64,000 nt of DNA from positions 813,501 through 877,500 of the forward strand of contig NZ_LVYV01000001.1 of assembly GCF_001618955.1 (NCBI RefSeq), given 5' to 3'. The notes under the pieces are model-generated. The model was given only the letters and a program-made list of their open reading frames with translations. It ran no database searches and was not told where the DNA came from. The position numbers and the translations under genes were made by a program. This DNA is from Tardiphaga robiniae. Lineage in GTDB: Bacteria > Pseudomonadota > Alphaproteobacteria > Rhizobiales > Xanthobacteraceae. Below, one piece after another: positions 29,519-39,243 of the stretch. Numbering within the stretch: position 1 is the stretch's first letter; each line of letters begins with the position of its first letter.

Positions 29519-29545
29519 TCCACCCACATCAACCAGGAGAATGTC

Positions 29546-30571
29546 ATGTTGAAGAGATTGACCGCCCTCGCAGTCGGCAGCGTCCTGCTCACAGGCTCTG
29601 CCTTCGCTCAGGAGACGACCATCAAGTTCACGCTGGGTTGGAAAACCCAGGGCAGTGACGCGGCGTTCTTCTATGCGAAGGACAAAGGTTACTTCAAGGA
29701 AGAGGGCCTGAACGTCGTCATCGATCAGGGCGAAGGCTCGGGCGCAACAGTGACCCGTATCATGTCCGGCGCCTGGGATGCCGGCTTCGGCGACGTCAAT
29801 GCCATCATCCAGAACTCCTCGACGCGCCCACAGGACGCGCCGGTGATGGTCTATATGATGTGGAACCAGCCGCCCTTCTCAATCGTCACCAAGAACACCA
29901 GCGGCATCAAGACGATCAAGGATTTCGAAGGACACACGCTGGGCGGCGCGCAGGGCACGCCGACGACCCGGCTCCTGCCCGTCTTCATCCAGAAGAACGG
30001 TCTCGCGGCCGACAAGATCAAGGTCACCAATATGGCTCCCAATCTGCAGGAACCGATGTTGATCAAGGGCGATATCGACGCCGCGCTGGTGTTCAACATC
30101 ACCAGCTATTTCAACCTCGTCCTGAACCGTCAGGATCCCGAGAAGGATTACAAGTGGTTCTCCTTCGGCGAATTCGGCCTCGACCTGTATTCCAACGGCG
30201 TGATGGTGTCGCAGAAACTGCTGGCTTCGAATCCCAAGGCCGTTGCGGGTCTGGTCCGAGCGATCAACAAGGCCAACATCGCCGTCGCCAAGGATCAGAA
30301 CGCAGGTATGGCGTCGGTTGTCGCCTTCGACAATCTGGTCGACGTTCCTGTCGAGAAGCGCCGCCTACAGTACTCCTTCGACAAGCTGATGGTCTCGCCC
30401 GAGATGAAGGAGATCGGCGTCGGCGATATCAAGGATGATCGCATGACACGCGCCATCGGCATGGTCGTCGAAGGTTATGACCTGAAGCGCGTCCCGACCC
30501 CGAAGGAAGTGTTCTCTCGCGAATTCCTGCCGGCACGTGGCGATCGCGAGCTGGTCTACACGGCAAACTAA
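29546..30571 (+). CDS. ABC transporter substrate-binding protein (NMT1/THI5-like)
   Basis: A 341-residue periplasmic protein with a clear signal peptide (MLKRLTALAVGSVLLTGSAFAQ) and AGGAG before the ATG. The mature part begins TTIKFTLGWKTQGSDAAFFYAKDKGYF in pieces typical of NMT1/THI5-like proteins. The SGAWDAGFGDVNAI motif and LGGAQGTPTTRLLP also fit. Family members bind thiamine pyrimidine precursors, aromatic or sulfonated compounds. It should hand its ligand to the permease before it. The amidohydrolase gene begins 14 bases after the stop, so the imported compound is probably a ring or amide substrate for that enzyme. Confidence 0.92.
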   Translation: MLKRLTALAVGSVLLTGSAFAQETTIKFTLGWKTQGSDAAFFYAKDKGYFKEEGLNVVIDQGEGSGATVTRIMSGAWDAGFGDVNAIIQNSSTRPQDAPVMVYMMWNQPPFSIVTKNTSGIKTIKDFEGHTLGGAQGTPTTRLLPVFIQKNGLAADKIKVTNMAPNLQEPMLIKGDIDAALVFNITSYFNLVLNRQDPEKDYKWFSFGEFGLDLYSNGVMVSQKLLASNPKAVAGLVRAINKANIAVAKDQNAGMASVVAFDNLVDVPVEKRRLQYSFDKLMVSPEMKEIGVGDIKDDRMTRAIGMVVEGYDLKRVPTPKEVFSREFLPARGDRELVYTAN

Positions 30572-30584
30572 GGCTGGCACGCGG

Positions 30585-32024
30585 ATGACCGGGATCCTGT
30601 CTGCGACGAATATCTTCACCGGCACAGATCGGGGCCTCGTGCCTCAGGCCAGCATCCACCATGCGGATGGCCTGATCACGAGCGTCTCGACCGGCGCAAG
30701 TATTTCGCCGCAGACGAACCATCTGGTCATCCCCACGCTGGTCAACGCCCACGACCACGCGCGGCCATCCATGACATCCTTCGGCGCATCGAACATGCCG
30801 CTGGAATCCTGGATCGTCCGCTCGGCTTTTGGCACTCCACCCGATCCCTATCTCGCCGCCGCTGTCTCGCTTGCCCGCTCGGCGCGCGCAGGCTGCGGCG
30901 GCGCGATGATTCATTACACCCGCCCCAGCGGCAAGATGCCGATCCTCGACGAGTCGATCGCCATCGCAAAAGCCGCAAGCGATATCGGCATCCGGCTGGC
31001 CTTCGCATTGGCCGTACGCGACCAGAATCCGATCGTCTATGGCGACAGCGCAGAGGTGCTTGTCGCGTTACCTGAAGAGGACCGCAGTACGATCCAGGAC
31101 ATGTTTATTCGTCCGAGCCCGACACCGTCAGAATATCTCGACCGCGTCGAAGCCATTCATGCCGCCATTGCCGGTCCGATGATCGATGTGCAATTCGGCC
31201 CCGCCGGCGTCCAGTGGTGCTCGCGTCAGCTGCTCGAAGCCATCGCCGAGCGCTCCGCCGCCACCGGCCGGCGCGTACACATGCATCTGCTCGAGACCAT
31301 CTATCAGCGGCAATGGGCCGACCGCGCCTTTCCAGGCGGCGTCGTACGCTTCCTGAAAGATATCGGCCTATTGTCGAACCGGCTGACGCTAGCGCATTGC
31401 ATCCATGCCCGGCCGGACGAACTCGACATGATCGCCGAGTCCGGCGCGACCATCGTGACGAATTTCAGCTCCAATCTGCATCTGCATTCCGGCCTCGCAC
31501 CCATTGCCGACGCCCATCGCCGCGGCTGCCCGATTGCCGTTGGCATCGACGGCGTTGCTCTCGACGAGGACGACGACGCGATCCGCGAGATGCGCCTCGT
31601 GCAGATGGCCCATGACGGCCTCGGCTTCGACCGCACATGGAGCCGGCCGGAGTTTCTCGCGCTCGCTATCCGCAATGGCCGCAAGTCGATCGGCGCCCCG
31701 GGCCCGGGCACGCTCGCCGCCGGAGAAGCCGCTGATTTCGTAATTCTCGATATCGGCCAGCTTGATCGCGACGCTATCATGCCGGTCGATCCGCTCGACA
31801 TGCTGTTTGCGCGCGGCAATACGAGCTGCATCCGCGATGTCGTCGTCAACGGCCGCATTATCAGCCGCGACGGCAAGCCAACCGGCGTAGATCTGGAGGC
31901 CATGGAGGTCGAGTTACGCGGGCTCTATCGCAAGAACGTGCCTCAGTTCAAGGCTTTCGAACGCGCCTGGGCGCCGTTCGAAAGCGCTGTGTCGCACTGG
32001 TTCCGTCAGCAAGGGTGTTGCTAG
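30585..32024 (+). CDS. Amidohydrolase (cytosine deaminase/TRZ-ATZ-like)
   Basis: A 479-residue metal-dependent hydrolase. The N-terminal beta-sandwich begins GILSATNIFTG. The metal-site pieces are NAHDHARPS (HxH), MHLLETIYQRQW, LAHCIHA and GIDGVALDEDDDA, the last holding the Asp. The C-terminal LAAGEAADFVILDI is usual in this superfamily. Members deaminate or dechlorinate purines, pyrimidines, triazines and related rings. The ATG at 30585 is 14 bases past the binding-protein stop; a frame to 30537 would overlap that gene. It is the last gene of the GntR-controlled operon and is the probable first catabolic step for the imported compound. Confidence 0.88.
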   Translation: MTGILSATNIFTGTDRGLVPQASIHHADGLITSVSTGASISPQTNHLVIPTLVNAHDHARPSMTSFGASNMPLESWIVRSAFGTPPDPYLAAAVSLARSARAGCGGAMIHYTRPSGKMPILDESIAIAKAASDIGIRLAFALAVRDQNPIVYGDSAEVLVALPEEDRSTIQDMFIRPSPTPSEYLDRVEAIHAAIAGPMIDVQFGPAGVQWCSRQLLEAIAERSAATGRRVHMHLLETIYQRQWADRAFPGGVVRFLKDIGLLSNRLTLAHCIHARPDELDMIAESGATIVTNFSSNLHLHSGLAPIADAHRRGCPIAVGIDGVALDEDDDAIREMRLVQMAHDGLGFDRTWSRPEFLALAIRNGRKSIGAPGPGTLAAGEAADFVILDIGQLDRDAIMPVDPLDMLFARGNTSCIRDVVVNGRIISRDGKPTGVDLEAMEVELRGLYRKNVPQFKAFERAWAPFESAVSHWFRQQGCC

Positions 32025-32045
32025 CTCGCCAAACGCTGAGCGGCC

Positions 32046-32579
32046 TTAGTTCACCTGACGCTTTTCGAGCTTCCGTGCCAGCGTGCGGCGATGCATGCCG
32101 AGACGGCGCGCGGTCTCCGAAATATTGAAATCGCTTTCCACCAGCGTCTGGTGGATGCGCTCCCATTCCAGCGTCTTGATCGAGGTCGGGCGTTCCGTAA
32201 GCGCCACCTGCACGTCGCCGGTCGCCTTCTGGAAGGCTTCCTCGATATCGTCGGTGTTCGACGGCTTGGCCAGGTAGTGGCACGCACCGAGCTTGATCGC
32301 CTCCACCGCCGTCGCGATGCTGGCATAGCCTGTGAGCACGACGATCAGCATCTCCGGACTCAGCGCATGCAGCGCCTCGACGCAGGCCAAGCCCGAGGCG
32401 CCCGCGAGCTTGAGATCGACCACCGCATAGCCCGGCATCTTGTCGCCAAGCACCTCGGTCAGTGTCTCGAAACCGTCGGCATGCAGCACGGTATAACCGC
32501 GGCGCTCGAAGGAGCGCTTCAACGTGCGCGCAAAACCCTCGTCGTCCTCGACAATGATCAGCAGACGTTCATCCGACAT
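32046..32579 (-). CDS. regA: RegA/PrrA/ActR-type response regulator
   Basis: A 177-residue regulator. The receiver domain has the EDD pocket at 11–13, the phosphorylated Asp in AVVDLKL (D55), the conserved T in VVLTGYAS and the Lys in LAKPS. A Fis-type helix-turn-helix closes the protein: NISETARRLGMHRRTLARKLEKR. This length and tail are characteristic of the RegA/PrrA/ActR/RegR family, which controls photosynthesis, nitrogen fixation, CO2 fixation and oxidases in response to redox. The ATG at 32579 overlaps the sensor gene stop by 11 bases. It is convergent with the amidohydrolase gene. Confidence 0.93.
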   Translation of the reverse strand: MSDERLLIIVEDDEGFARTLKRSFERRGYTVLHADGFETLTEVLGDKMPGYAVVDLKLAGASGLACVEALHALSPEMLIVVLTGYASIATAVEAIKLGACHYLAKPSNTDDIEEAFQKATGDVQVALTERPTSIKTLEWERIHQTLVESDFNISETARRLGMHRRTLARKLEKRQVN

Positions 32580-33969
32580 GTTTGCGCGCTCCAATCGCGA
32601 GGGCGGACAGTGGCAGTGACAACGACACCAGGGCGCCGCCCACGGGCCGGTTCTCCGCCACCACCGTGCCACCCAGTTTGCGGACGGCATTGACCACCAG
32701 AAACAGACCGAGCCCGCGCCCGGACTGGCCTTTGCTTGAATTATAGGGCTTTCCGAAATTCGCCAGCATCTCCTTGGCAAAGCCCGGCCCCATATCGCTG
32801 ACTTTCAACACCAACGAATCGCCATCGCGTTCGATGGCAAGGCGAACCCAGAGCGGCGACACTTCATTGGCATTGTCGAGCACGTTGAAGATCATCTGCT
32901 TCAACGCCGAGTCCGACACGATCGGCATGTCCTCGCCGAACCGGTTCTCGTAGACCAGCGTGTTGATCGAGCGGGCGCCGCGCCAGTCCTCGACCAGCTC
33001 GCCGAAGAAACCGTTGACGGTCGTCACCACCGGCGCCTCGCCGCGCATGTCGCCGGCCGACATCAGAATGCCGGTGACGATCGACTTGCAGCGCTGCACA
33101 TCGGCCTGCATCTCGCTGACCTCTTCCATCAGCTCCGGATTGCCTGCAAGTTCCGGCATCCGGCGCCAATCGCTCAGGATCACCGACAGCGACGCCAGCG
33201 GCGTACCGAGTTCATGCGCAGCGCCGGAGGCGAGCAGGCCCATGCGCACGATATGATCTTCCTCTGCAGCCTGTTGGCGCAGCGCTGCCAGACCCTCGTC
33301 ACGCTCGCGCAGATTTTGTGCGATGCGCGTCATGAAAACAACGATCAGCGCCGCGTCCAGCACGAAGCAGATCAACATGCCGATGATGTGCAGCTCGAAC
33401 AGATCGTCGCGCAGCGCTTCCGGTAGCGCCAGCGGGCGATGAAATACAATCAGTCCGGCGAAGCACAGACAGGCAACAACAACGACGACCCAGGTCGAGC
33501 GACCATTTAGCAACATCGCCCCGAGCGTAACCTGCAGGAGATAGAGCGATATGAATGGATTTGTGGCGCCGCCGCTCAGATAAAGCTGGGCGGTCAGCGC
33601 CGCGACGTCGAGCAGCAAAAGCAGAAGCAGTTCGCGGTCACGCGCGTCGGTCTGCTGGCGCAGCCATTCCTGGCTGATAACATTCAGGAACACCGAGCCG
33701 CAGAGCACCATGACCATGGCCATCAGCGGCAGCGAAATGCCCATCACCAGATGCACGAAGCCTATGGTCAGGACCTGCCCGACCACTGCGATCCAGCGCA
33801 GCTGGATCAGCAGATTGATGTTCTTGATATTGGTGGTCTCGTCGAGGGGCAGAGCAGTGACTGCAACGGGTGTGGTGACACCCGCCGCGTCGATAGGTGA
33901 CGCGGCAACTGCACTGACGCCAGTGACGTCTGGTGTGCCCACCTTGCTCTCTGCTCCCAAACCCGGCAT
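32569..33969 (-). CDS. regB: RegB/PrrB/ActS-type redox sensor histidine kinase
   Basis: A 466-residue membrane kinase with about six hydrophobic segments at residues 55–215. The heptapeptide GGATNPF at 133–139 is the ubiquinone-associated motif of RegB proteins. The H-box AAHELGTPLASLSV places the phosphorylated His at residue 252. A Cys at 294 (DVQRCKSIV) corresponds in spacing to the redox-active Cys of the Rhodobacter protein. The ATPase N-, G1- and G2-boxes follow (NVLDNANEVSP, DMGPGFA, GRGLGLFL). It overlaps regA. It lies 57 bases after SURF1 in the cyo run, so it may share that transcript. Confidence 0.94.
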   Translation of the reverse strand: MPGLGAESKVGTPDVTGVSAVAASPIDAAGVTTPVAVTALPLDETTNIKNINLLIQLRWIAVVGQVLTIGFVHLVMGISLPLMAMVMVLCGSVFLNVISQEWLRQQTDARDRELLLLLLLDVAALTAQLYLSGGATNPFISLYLLQVTLGAMLLNGRSTWVVVVVACLCFAGLIVFHRPLALPEALRDDLFELHIIGMLICFVLDAALIVVFMTRIAQNLRERDEGLAALRQQAAEEDHIVRMGLLASGAAHELGTPLASLSVILSDWRRMPELAGNPELMEEVSEMQADVQRCKSIVTGILMSAGDMRGEAPVVTTVNGFFGELVEDWRGARSINTLVYENRFGEDMPIVSDSALKQMIFNVLDNANEVSPLWVRLAIERDGDSLVLKVSDMGPGFAKEMLANFGKPYNSSKGQSGRGLGLFLVVNAVRKLGGTVVAENRPVGGALVSLSLPLSALAIGARKHVG

Positions 33970-34026
33970 CTCGCCCCGTCAGCTTGATCGGCCAGCCTCA
34001 ATCGAACCGGCGCACCATCCATGACG

Positions 34027-34848
34027 TCATACGCGAGGTAGTGATTTTTTCCGAATCCGCCACTCGTCGCGGGCGACGAACAGGGCACCGCCGGCCAGCA
34101 TCAAAGCGAGGCCGAACCAGGTGATGGCATAGACCACATGGTTGTTCGGGAAGGCGATGACGGTCAGGCCGCCATGGGGCTGACCCGGCACGTCCAGCGC
34201 CGCATTGGCATCGATAAAATACGGCGCAACAGCACCGAGCTTCTGGCTTGCAGCAATGGCCTCGACGTCGCGGGAATACCAGCGCTGGGTGGCGGGATCG
34301 TTGCTGCGCAGGAACCCGCCTTTCGGCTCGGTGATGCGCAGCAGGCCCGTCACCGACACCGGCGCCGCGAGCACCGCGAATGCGCCAGCCTTGCGCTCAT
34401 CCGGGCTGACGAAGCCCCGGTTCACCAGAACGGTGTAGCCGGCCTCGGCGCGCAACGGGGTCAGCACCCAGAAGCCGGCGCCTAGATCCGAGACGGCCTG
34501 AACCAGAGTATCGGCACCCGGCACGAACCGGCCGGTGACGTTGATGCGACGATATTCATCGTCACTGCGATTGATCGCAAGCCACGCCGCGGGCCCGGGT
34601 GCAGCTTCGGGCGCGGCGTGGCTGCGCTGATCGACACGTGCGATCAGATCCAGTTTCCAGGCGCGGCGTTCGACCTGCCAAATGCCCAGCGCGGTCAATC
34701 CCGCAATACCGAGCAGTGCCAGCAGACCCAGCACCGTGAGCGTCGTCGCGCGACGCGGCGAACGCCCGGATTCCATTTTCGATTCAGACGGCTCCTGTCT
34801 GGCCGGGCGGCCCACGACGATCCCGTCGTTGGCACGCACCATAGTCAT
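34027..34848 (-). CDS. SURF1-family oxidase assembly protein
   Basis: A 273-residue protein with two membrane anchors, one near residues 38–58 (LTVLGLLALLGIAGLTALG) and one near 240–260. A large extra-cytoplasmic loop lies between. Characteristic parts are LGIWQVERRAWKLDLI, RRINVTGRF, the FWVLTPLR…VLVNRGFVSP block and a C-terminal NNHVVYAITWFGLALML. SURF1 proteins insert heme into terminal oxidases. The start overlaps the cyoD stop by one base (TGATG), so it is part of the cyo operon. Whether it serves heme o/b or aa3 oxidases is not decided by sequence. Confidence 0.9.
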   Translation of the reverse strand: MTMVRANDGIVVGRPARQEPSESKMESGRSPRRATTLTVLGLLALLGIAGLTALGIWQVERRAWKLDLIARVDQRSHAAPEAAPGPAAWLAINRSDDEYRRINVTGRFVPGADTLVQAVSDLGAGFWVLTPLRAEAGYTVLVNRGFVSPDERKAGAFAVLAAPVSVTGLLRITEPKGGFLRSNDPATQRWYSRDVEAIAASQKLGAVAPYFIDANAALDVPGQPHGGLTVIAFPNNHVVYAITWFGLALMLAGGALFVARDEWRIRKKSLPRV

Positions 34849-35237
34849 CAGGGCATATTCCTCATGTCGTGAACCGGCATCATGTTGACGTTCAGATGAT
34901 ACATCACCCAGAGCGAACCGCTCAGCGCGATGACCACGATGATGATCGTGAAGATCAGCGCCATCATGGTCCAGCCGGCATCCGACGTCGTCTTCATGTG
35001 CAGAAAGTAGATCATGTGAACCACGATCTGCACCACGGCGAATGCAACGACGATCGCGATGGTCCAGTTCTTGTTCTCGATCACACCCGTCATCACCAGC
35101 CAGAACGGAATGGCGGTAAGGACGACCGACAGGAAGAACCCGATCAGATAGGACTTCATCGAGCCGTGGTCGCGGCCGTCGTCATGGCCGTGGTCATCGT
35201 GACCATGTCCGTGCGCGGCATGTGCATCGGCGCTCAT
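34848..35237 (-). CDS. cyoD: Cytochrome o ubiquinol oxidase subunit IV
   Basis: A 129-residue membrane subunit with three hydrophobic segments. The N-terminus is rich in His, Gly and Asp (HAAHGHGHDDHGHDD), a common feature that could bind metals. YLIGFFLSVVLTAIPFWLVM starts the first helix, and FAVVQIVVHMIYFLHM holds the family signature. The ATG at 35237 is inside the end of cyoC (4-base overlap, ATGA); the longer frame to 35318 is not supported. It stabilises the heme–copper centre of the bo3 oxidase. Confidence 0.93.
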   Translation of the reverse strand: MSADAHAAHGHGHDDHGHDDGRDHGSMKSYLIGFFLSVVLTAIPFWLVMTGVIENKNWTIAIVVAFAVVQIVVHMIYFLHMKTTSDAGWTMMALIFTIIIVVIALSGSLWVMYHLNVNMMPVHDMRNMP

Positions 35238-35866
35238 CGCAGCACTCCCAGCAGATAAACAAAGGTGAAGACGCCGATCCAGACGACGTCGAGGAAATGC
35301 CAGAACATGCTCAGGCACATCAGCCGGCGCTGGTTCGCCTCAATCAGGCCAAAGCGAGCGACCTGCACCATCAGCGTGACCAGCCAGATGATGCCGAAGG
35401 TGACGTGCAGACCGTGGGTGCCGACCAGCGTGAAGAACGACGACAGGAAGGCGCTCCGCCAGGGGCCAGCACCTTCGTGGATCATGTGATGGAACTCGTA
35501 GAGTTCGATGCACAGGAATGCGAGGCCGAACAGGCCGGTAATGCCGAGCCACATCTGGGTCGACTTCACTCTGCCCTTCATCATCTCCAGCATCGCTAAG
35601 CCGTAGGTGATCGACGAGAACAGCAGCATCGCGGTGTTGAGCGCGACGAGCTTGAGGTCGAACAGATCCTTCGGTCCAGGTCCGGCAGCATAGCTACCGC
35701 CGAGTACGCCGAAAGTAGCGAACAGCATCGCGAAGATGAGGCAATCGCTCATCAGGTAGAGCCAGAAGCCCAACATGGTGCTGGAACCAGCCGGATGATC
35801 GTGTTCATCGACGACGTAGAAGACCGGCACTTCAGTGCCGTTTATCGTTGGGGTCGTAACGTTCAT
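35234..35866 (-). CDS. cyoC: Cytochrome o ubiquinol oxidase subunit III
   Basis: A 210-residue membrane subunit with five hydrophobic segments. Recognisable pieces are [36 protein letters not shown], the [15 protein letters not shown] loop and [12 protein letters not shown]. It belongs to the COX3 family and, in bo3 oxidases, supports proton translocation stability. Its ATG overlaps the cyoB stop and its stop overlaps the cyoD start, each by four bases, showing translational coupling along the operon. Confidence 0.95.
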   Translation of the reverse strand: MNVTTPTINGTEVPVFYVVDEHDHPAGSSTMLGFWLYLMSDCLIFAMLFATFGVLGGSYAAGPGPKDLFDLKLVALNTAMLLFSSITYGLAMLEMMKGRVKSTQMWLGITGLFGLAFLCIELYEFHHMIHEGAGPWRSAFLSSFFTLVGTHGLHVTFGIIWLVTLMVQVARFGLIEANQRRLMCLSMFWHFLDVVWIGVFTFVYLLGVLR

Positions 35867-37887
35867 GACGCGGCCTGTGCTGCGAGAAGTTTCGTACGCT
35901 CGCCTTCGGTACGGATGACGTCCTCCACCGGAATGTGGAAGTCACGGTTGTAGTTGAAGGTATGGAAGATCGCGACGCCGACGATGGCAACGAAGCTGAG
36001 CGCCGCGAGCCACCAGATGTACCAGATCAAAGCAAAGCCCATCGCCGTGGCGAGTACCGAGAGAATCAGGCCGGTGCCGGTGTTCTTCGGCATGTGGATC
36101 GGCCTGAAGCCTTCCAGCGGACGGACATAACCGCGGCGCTTCATGTCCCACCACGAGTCGTTGTCGTGAATGACCGGCGTGAAAGCGAAGTTGTAATCCG
36201 GCGGCGGCGACGAGGTTGCCCATTCCAGCGTGCGCGCGTTCCAGGGATCGCCCGTGGTGTCGCGCAGCTTCTCGCGATTCCAGATGCTGACGGCGATCTG
36301 GACGAGGAAAGCGCCGATGCCGATGGCGATCAGGACAGCGCCGAAAGCCGCGACGATGAAAAATATCTGCAGCGAAGGATCGTCGAAGGTGCGGAGCCGG
36401 CGAGTGACGCCCATCAAGCCGAGCGCATAGAGCGGCATGAAGGCGAAATAGAAGCCGAGGACCCAGCCCCAGAATGACACCTTGCCCCAGAACTGATCGA
36501 GCTTGAAGCCGAACGCCTTCGGAAACCAGAAGTTGATGGCCGCGAAGATGCCGAACACCACGCCGCCGATAATCACGTTGTGGAAGTGGGCGATCAGGAA
36601 CAGCGAGTTATGCAACACGAAGTCGGCCGGCGGCACCGCGAGCAAAACACCAGTCATGCCGCCGATCACGAAGGTCAGCATGAAGGCGATCGTCCACATC
36701 ATCGGCAATTCGAACCGGATGCGGCCGCGATACATCGTAAACAACCAGTTGAATATCTTCGCTCCCGTGGGAATCGAGATGATCATGGTCGTGATGCCGA
36801 AGAAGGAATTCACGCTGGCGCCCGAGCCCATGGTGAAGAAGTGATGCAGCCAGACGAGATAGGACAGGATCGTGATGACGAGCGTGGCGTAGACCATCGA
36901 GGTGTAGCCAAACAGCTTCTTGCCCGAGAAGGTCGAGGTCACTTCCGAAAACACGCCGAACAGCGGCAGGATCAGGATGTAAACCTCCGGATGACCCCAG
37001 ATCCAGATCAGGTTCACATACATCATCGGATTGCCGCCGAGATCGTTCGTGAAGAAGTTGGTGCCGACGTAACGATCCAGCGACAGCAGCGCGAGAACGG
37101 CGGTCAGGATCGGGAAGGACGCGACGATCAGGACGTTGGTGCAGAGCGAGGTCCAGGTGAAGATCGGCATCTTCATCATAGTCATGCCGGGGGCACGCAT
37201 CTTCACGATGGTCGCGATCAGGTTGATGCCTGACAGTGTCGTGCCGACGCCAGCCACCTGTAGCGCCCAGATGTAATAGTCGACGCCGACATCCGGACTG
37301 TAACCGATATTCGACAGCGGCGGATAAGCCAGCCAGCCGGTCTTGGCGAATTCACCGATGAACAGCGACATCATGACGAGAATGGCGCCGCCAGTCGTCA
37401 TCCAGAAGCTGAAATTGTTCAGGAACGGGAACGACACGTCGCGGGCGCCGATCTGCAGCGGCACGATGTAGTTCATCAAGCCAGTGACCAGCGGCATCGC
37501 CACGAAGAAGATCATGATCACCCCGTGCGCCGTGAACACCTGATCGTAATGGTGTGCGGGCAGGAAGCCATCGGAGCCATTGAAGGCCATCGCCTGCTGC
37601 GCGCGCATCATCAGTGCGTCGGCAAAGCCGCGCAGCAACATGACGATGCCCAGCACCATATACATGATGCCTATCTTCTTGTGGTCGACGCTGGTGAACC
37701 ACTCCTTCCAGAGATAGCCCCAGAGCTTGAAGTAGGTCAGCGCAGCGAGCAGCACGATGCCGCCGAGGGCGACCATCGCGAAAGTCGCGACCAGAATCGG
37801 TTCATGATAGGGAAACGACTCGAGCGTCAGGCGGCCGAAGATGAACTTCGCAAGCCCGGTGTTTGCCACTACGGCTGTATCAGACAT
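35863..37887 (-). CDS. cyoB: Cytochrome o ubiquinol oxidase subunit I
   Basis: A 674-residue heme–copper oxidase core that reduces oxygen with electrons from ubiquinol and pumps protons. The start [18 protein letters not shown] at 37887 is chosen 13 bases after cyoA; the open frame to 38112 overlaps cyoA without family match. Key segments include [19 protein letters not shown] (low-spin heme His), [15 protein letters not shown] with the Cu-B His–Tyr pair, [11 protein letters not shown] (Cu-B histidines), [18 protein letters not shown] and [17 protein letters not shown] (heme ligands). Length is typical for CyoB. Confidence 0.97.
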   Translation of the reverse strand: MSDTAVVANTGLAKFIFGRLTLESFPYHEPILVATFAMVALGGIVLLAALTYFKLWGYLWKEWFTSVDHKKIGIMYMVLGIVMLLRGFADALMMRAQQAMAFNGSDGFLPAHHYDQVFTAHGVIMIFFVAMPLVTGLMNYIVPLQIGARDVSFPFLNNFSFWMTTGGAILVMMSLFIGEFAKTGWLAYPPLSNIGYSPDVGVDYYIWALQVAGVGTTLSGINLIATIVKMRAPGMTMMKMPIFTWTSLCTNVLIVASFPILTAVLALLSLDRYVGTNFFTNDLGGNPMMYVNLIWIWGHPEVYILILPLFGVFSEVTSTFSGKKLFGYTSMVYATLVITILSYLVWLHHFFTMGSGASVNSFFGITTMIISIPTGAKIFNWLFTMYRGRIRFELPMMWTIAFMLTFVIGGMTGVLLAVPPADFVLHNSLFLIAHFHNVIIGGVVFGIFAAINFWFPKAFGFKLDQFWGKVSFWGWVLGFYFAFMPLYALGLMGVTRRLRTFDDPSLQIFFIVAAFGAVLIAIGIGAFLVQIAVSIWNREKLRDTTGDPWNARTLEWATSSPPPDYNFAFTPVIHDNDSWWDMKRRGYVRPLEGFRPIHMPKNTGTGLILSVLATAMGFALIWYIWWLAALSFVAIVGVAIFHTFNYNRDFHIPVEDVIRTEGERTKLLAAQAAS

Positions 37888-37900
37888 TAGATCGACCCGA

Positions 37901-39079
37901 TCAGGTGTTGGAAGCGCGCCGCTCGGCAGGCGACAGCGCAGGCGTGAAATTGAACGGCGCGGGGGCGGCACCCGGGCGCGTGAGACCAGCACCGGTGACC
38001 GGTGTCGGGTCGGGTGGAGTCGTCGTCGAGCGGTGATCGGCTGCTTCGCGAGCCGCCTCGGCGAGGGTGCAGACGCTGGCGACGTAGTTCTTGGTCGAAC
38101 TGGAGCCGTCAAGCATCGAGATATTGTACTTCAGCGGCAGGATGTTGCGGGCGCTGGCGAGGCCGAGGCCACCCTTCGCATCCATCGCCATCATCTCGCT
38201 CATGCACATCTTGCCGGGTTGGGCGCACATGTTGAGGATCGCCTTGTAGAGGTCAGGCGCGACTTCCTTGTAGAGACGAACCGGCACGTTCTCGCTGGGC
38301 TTTTCGAGCTCCAGATAGGCCTCGCGGCTCAACGTCTCGCTGCTCGCCTTGGCCTTGGCAATCCAGGCATCGAAGCCGGCCTGATCGACGCCATGGAACT
38401 TGAAGCGCATGCCGGAGAAGCCGGCGCCGCTATAGTTCGCCGAGAAGCCGTCGTAAACGCCGGCCTTGTTGATGACCGCGTGCAGCTTGGTTTCCATGCC
38501 GGGCATCGCATAGATCTGACCGGCGAGCGCGGGGATATAGAATGAGTTCATCACCGAAGAGGCAGTGATCTTGAAGCGCACCGGACGATCGACCGGCGCA
38601 ACCAGTTCATTGACCGTAGCAATGCCGTATTCCGGGTAGAAGAACAGCCACTTCCAGTCGAGCGCGACGACTTCGACCTGCAGCGGCTCAAGAAGGCTCG
38701 CAGCATTGCCGGGCGCAATCCGGTCGAGCCGACGATACGGGTCGAGCAGATGCGTGCTGGACCAGGTCACGGCGCCGAGGCAGATGATGATGAGGAGGGG
38801 CATCGACCAGATGACCAGCTCGAGATGGGTCGAGTGATCCCAGTCCGGCTCGTATTTCGCGTCGGCATTCGACTGCCGGTACTTCCAGGCGAAGAACACG
38901 ATCAGGGCCATCACCGGCACGATGATCAGCAGCATCAACACCGTGGAAATGACCACGAGATCGCGTTGCTGCACTGCGATGTCACCCGCAGGATTCATCA
39001 CGACGAAATTGCATCCGCCCAGCAAGGCAACCAAGGGCAGCAAAAGGAGTATCCGTAGGCGGCTCAAGGTGTTACCCAT
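37901..39079 (-). CDS. cyoA: Cytochrome o ubiquinol oxidase subunit II
   Basis: A 392-residue lipoprotein subunit. The lipobox LLGGC is at residues 19–23, then two membrane segments follow ([16 protein letters not shown] and [16 protein letters not shown]). A cupredoxin-like domain comes next with [23 protein letters not shown] and [17 protein letters not shown]. The Cu-A ligands of cytochrome c oxidases are absent, as expected for a quinol oxidase. The Pro- and Thr-rich tail after residue 355 is longer than in E. coli. It is first of the cyo run. A 21-bp palindrome lies 50 bases upstream. Confidence 0.95.
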   Translation of the reverse strand: MGNTLSRLRILLLLPLVALLGGCNFVVMNPAGDIAVQQRDLVVISTVLMLLIIVPVMALIVFFAWKYRQSNADAKYEPDWDHSTHLELVIWSMPLLIIICLGAVTWSSTHLLDPYRRLDRIAPGNAASLLEPLQVEVVALDWKWLFFYPEYGIATVNELVAPVDRPVRFKITASSVMNSFYIPALAGQIYAMPGMETKLHAVINKAGVYDGFSANYSGAGFSGMRFKFHGVDQAGFDAWIAKAKASSETLSREAYLELEKPSENVPVRLYKEVAPDLYKAILNMCAQPGKMCMSEMMAMDAKGGLGLASARNILPLKYNISMLDGSSSTKNYVASVCTLAEAAREAADHRSTTTPPDPTPVTGAGLTRPGAAPAPFNFTPALSPAERRASNT

Positions 39080-39128
39080 TCAATAATGTCCGTCGCGCGC
39101 ACGGTTAAGCGTATTTGCTGCAGGGCAA

Positions 39129-39149
39129 CATTGGACAATTTGTCCAATG
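39129..39149. promoter_or_regulatory. 21-bp palindrome between cyoA and an MFS transporter gene
   Basis: Arms CATTGGACAA and TTGTCCAATG are separated by a single T. The centre lies 60 bases upstream of cyoA and 105 bases upstream of the divergent MFS gene. It is a strong candidate binding site for a dimeric regulator. It is not the FNR/FixK type (TTGAT-N4-ATCAA). Confidence 0.6.
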
Positions 39150-39243
39150 GTCCGAAGACGCGGTTCGCGACAAATCGTCAACCTCGCGTCGCCCTTGGGC
39201 GTCGATTGCATGACCTTCAACACACCACCGACGGATAGAAAAA

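Noticed and set aside
39163-39180. RegA/RegR-like box near GCGACAAATCG upstream of cyoA
   Set aside because: Only a partial match to the known consensus.
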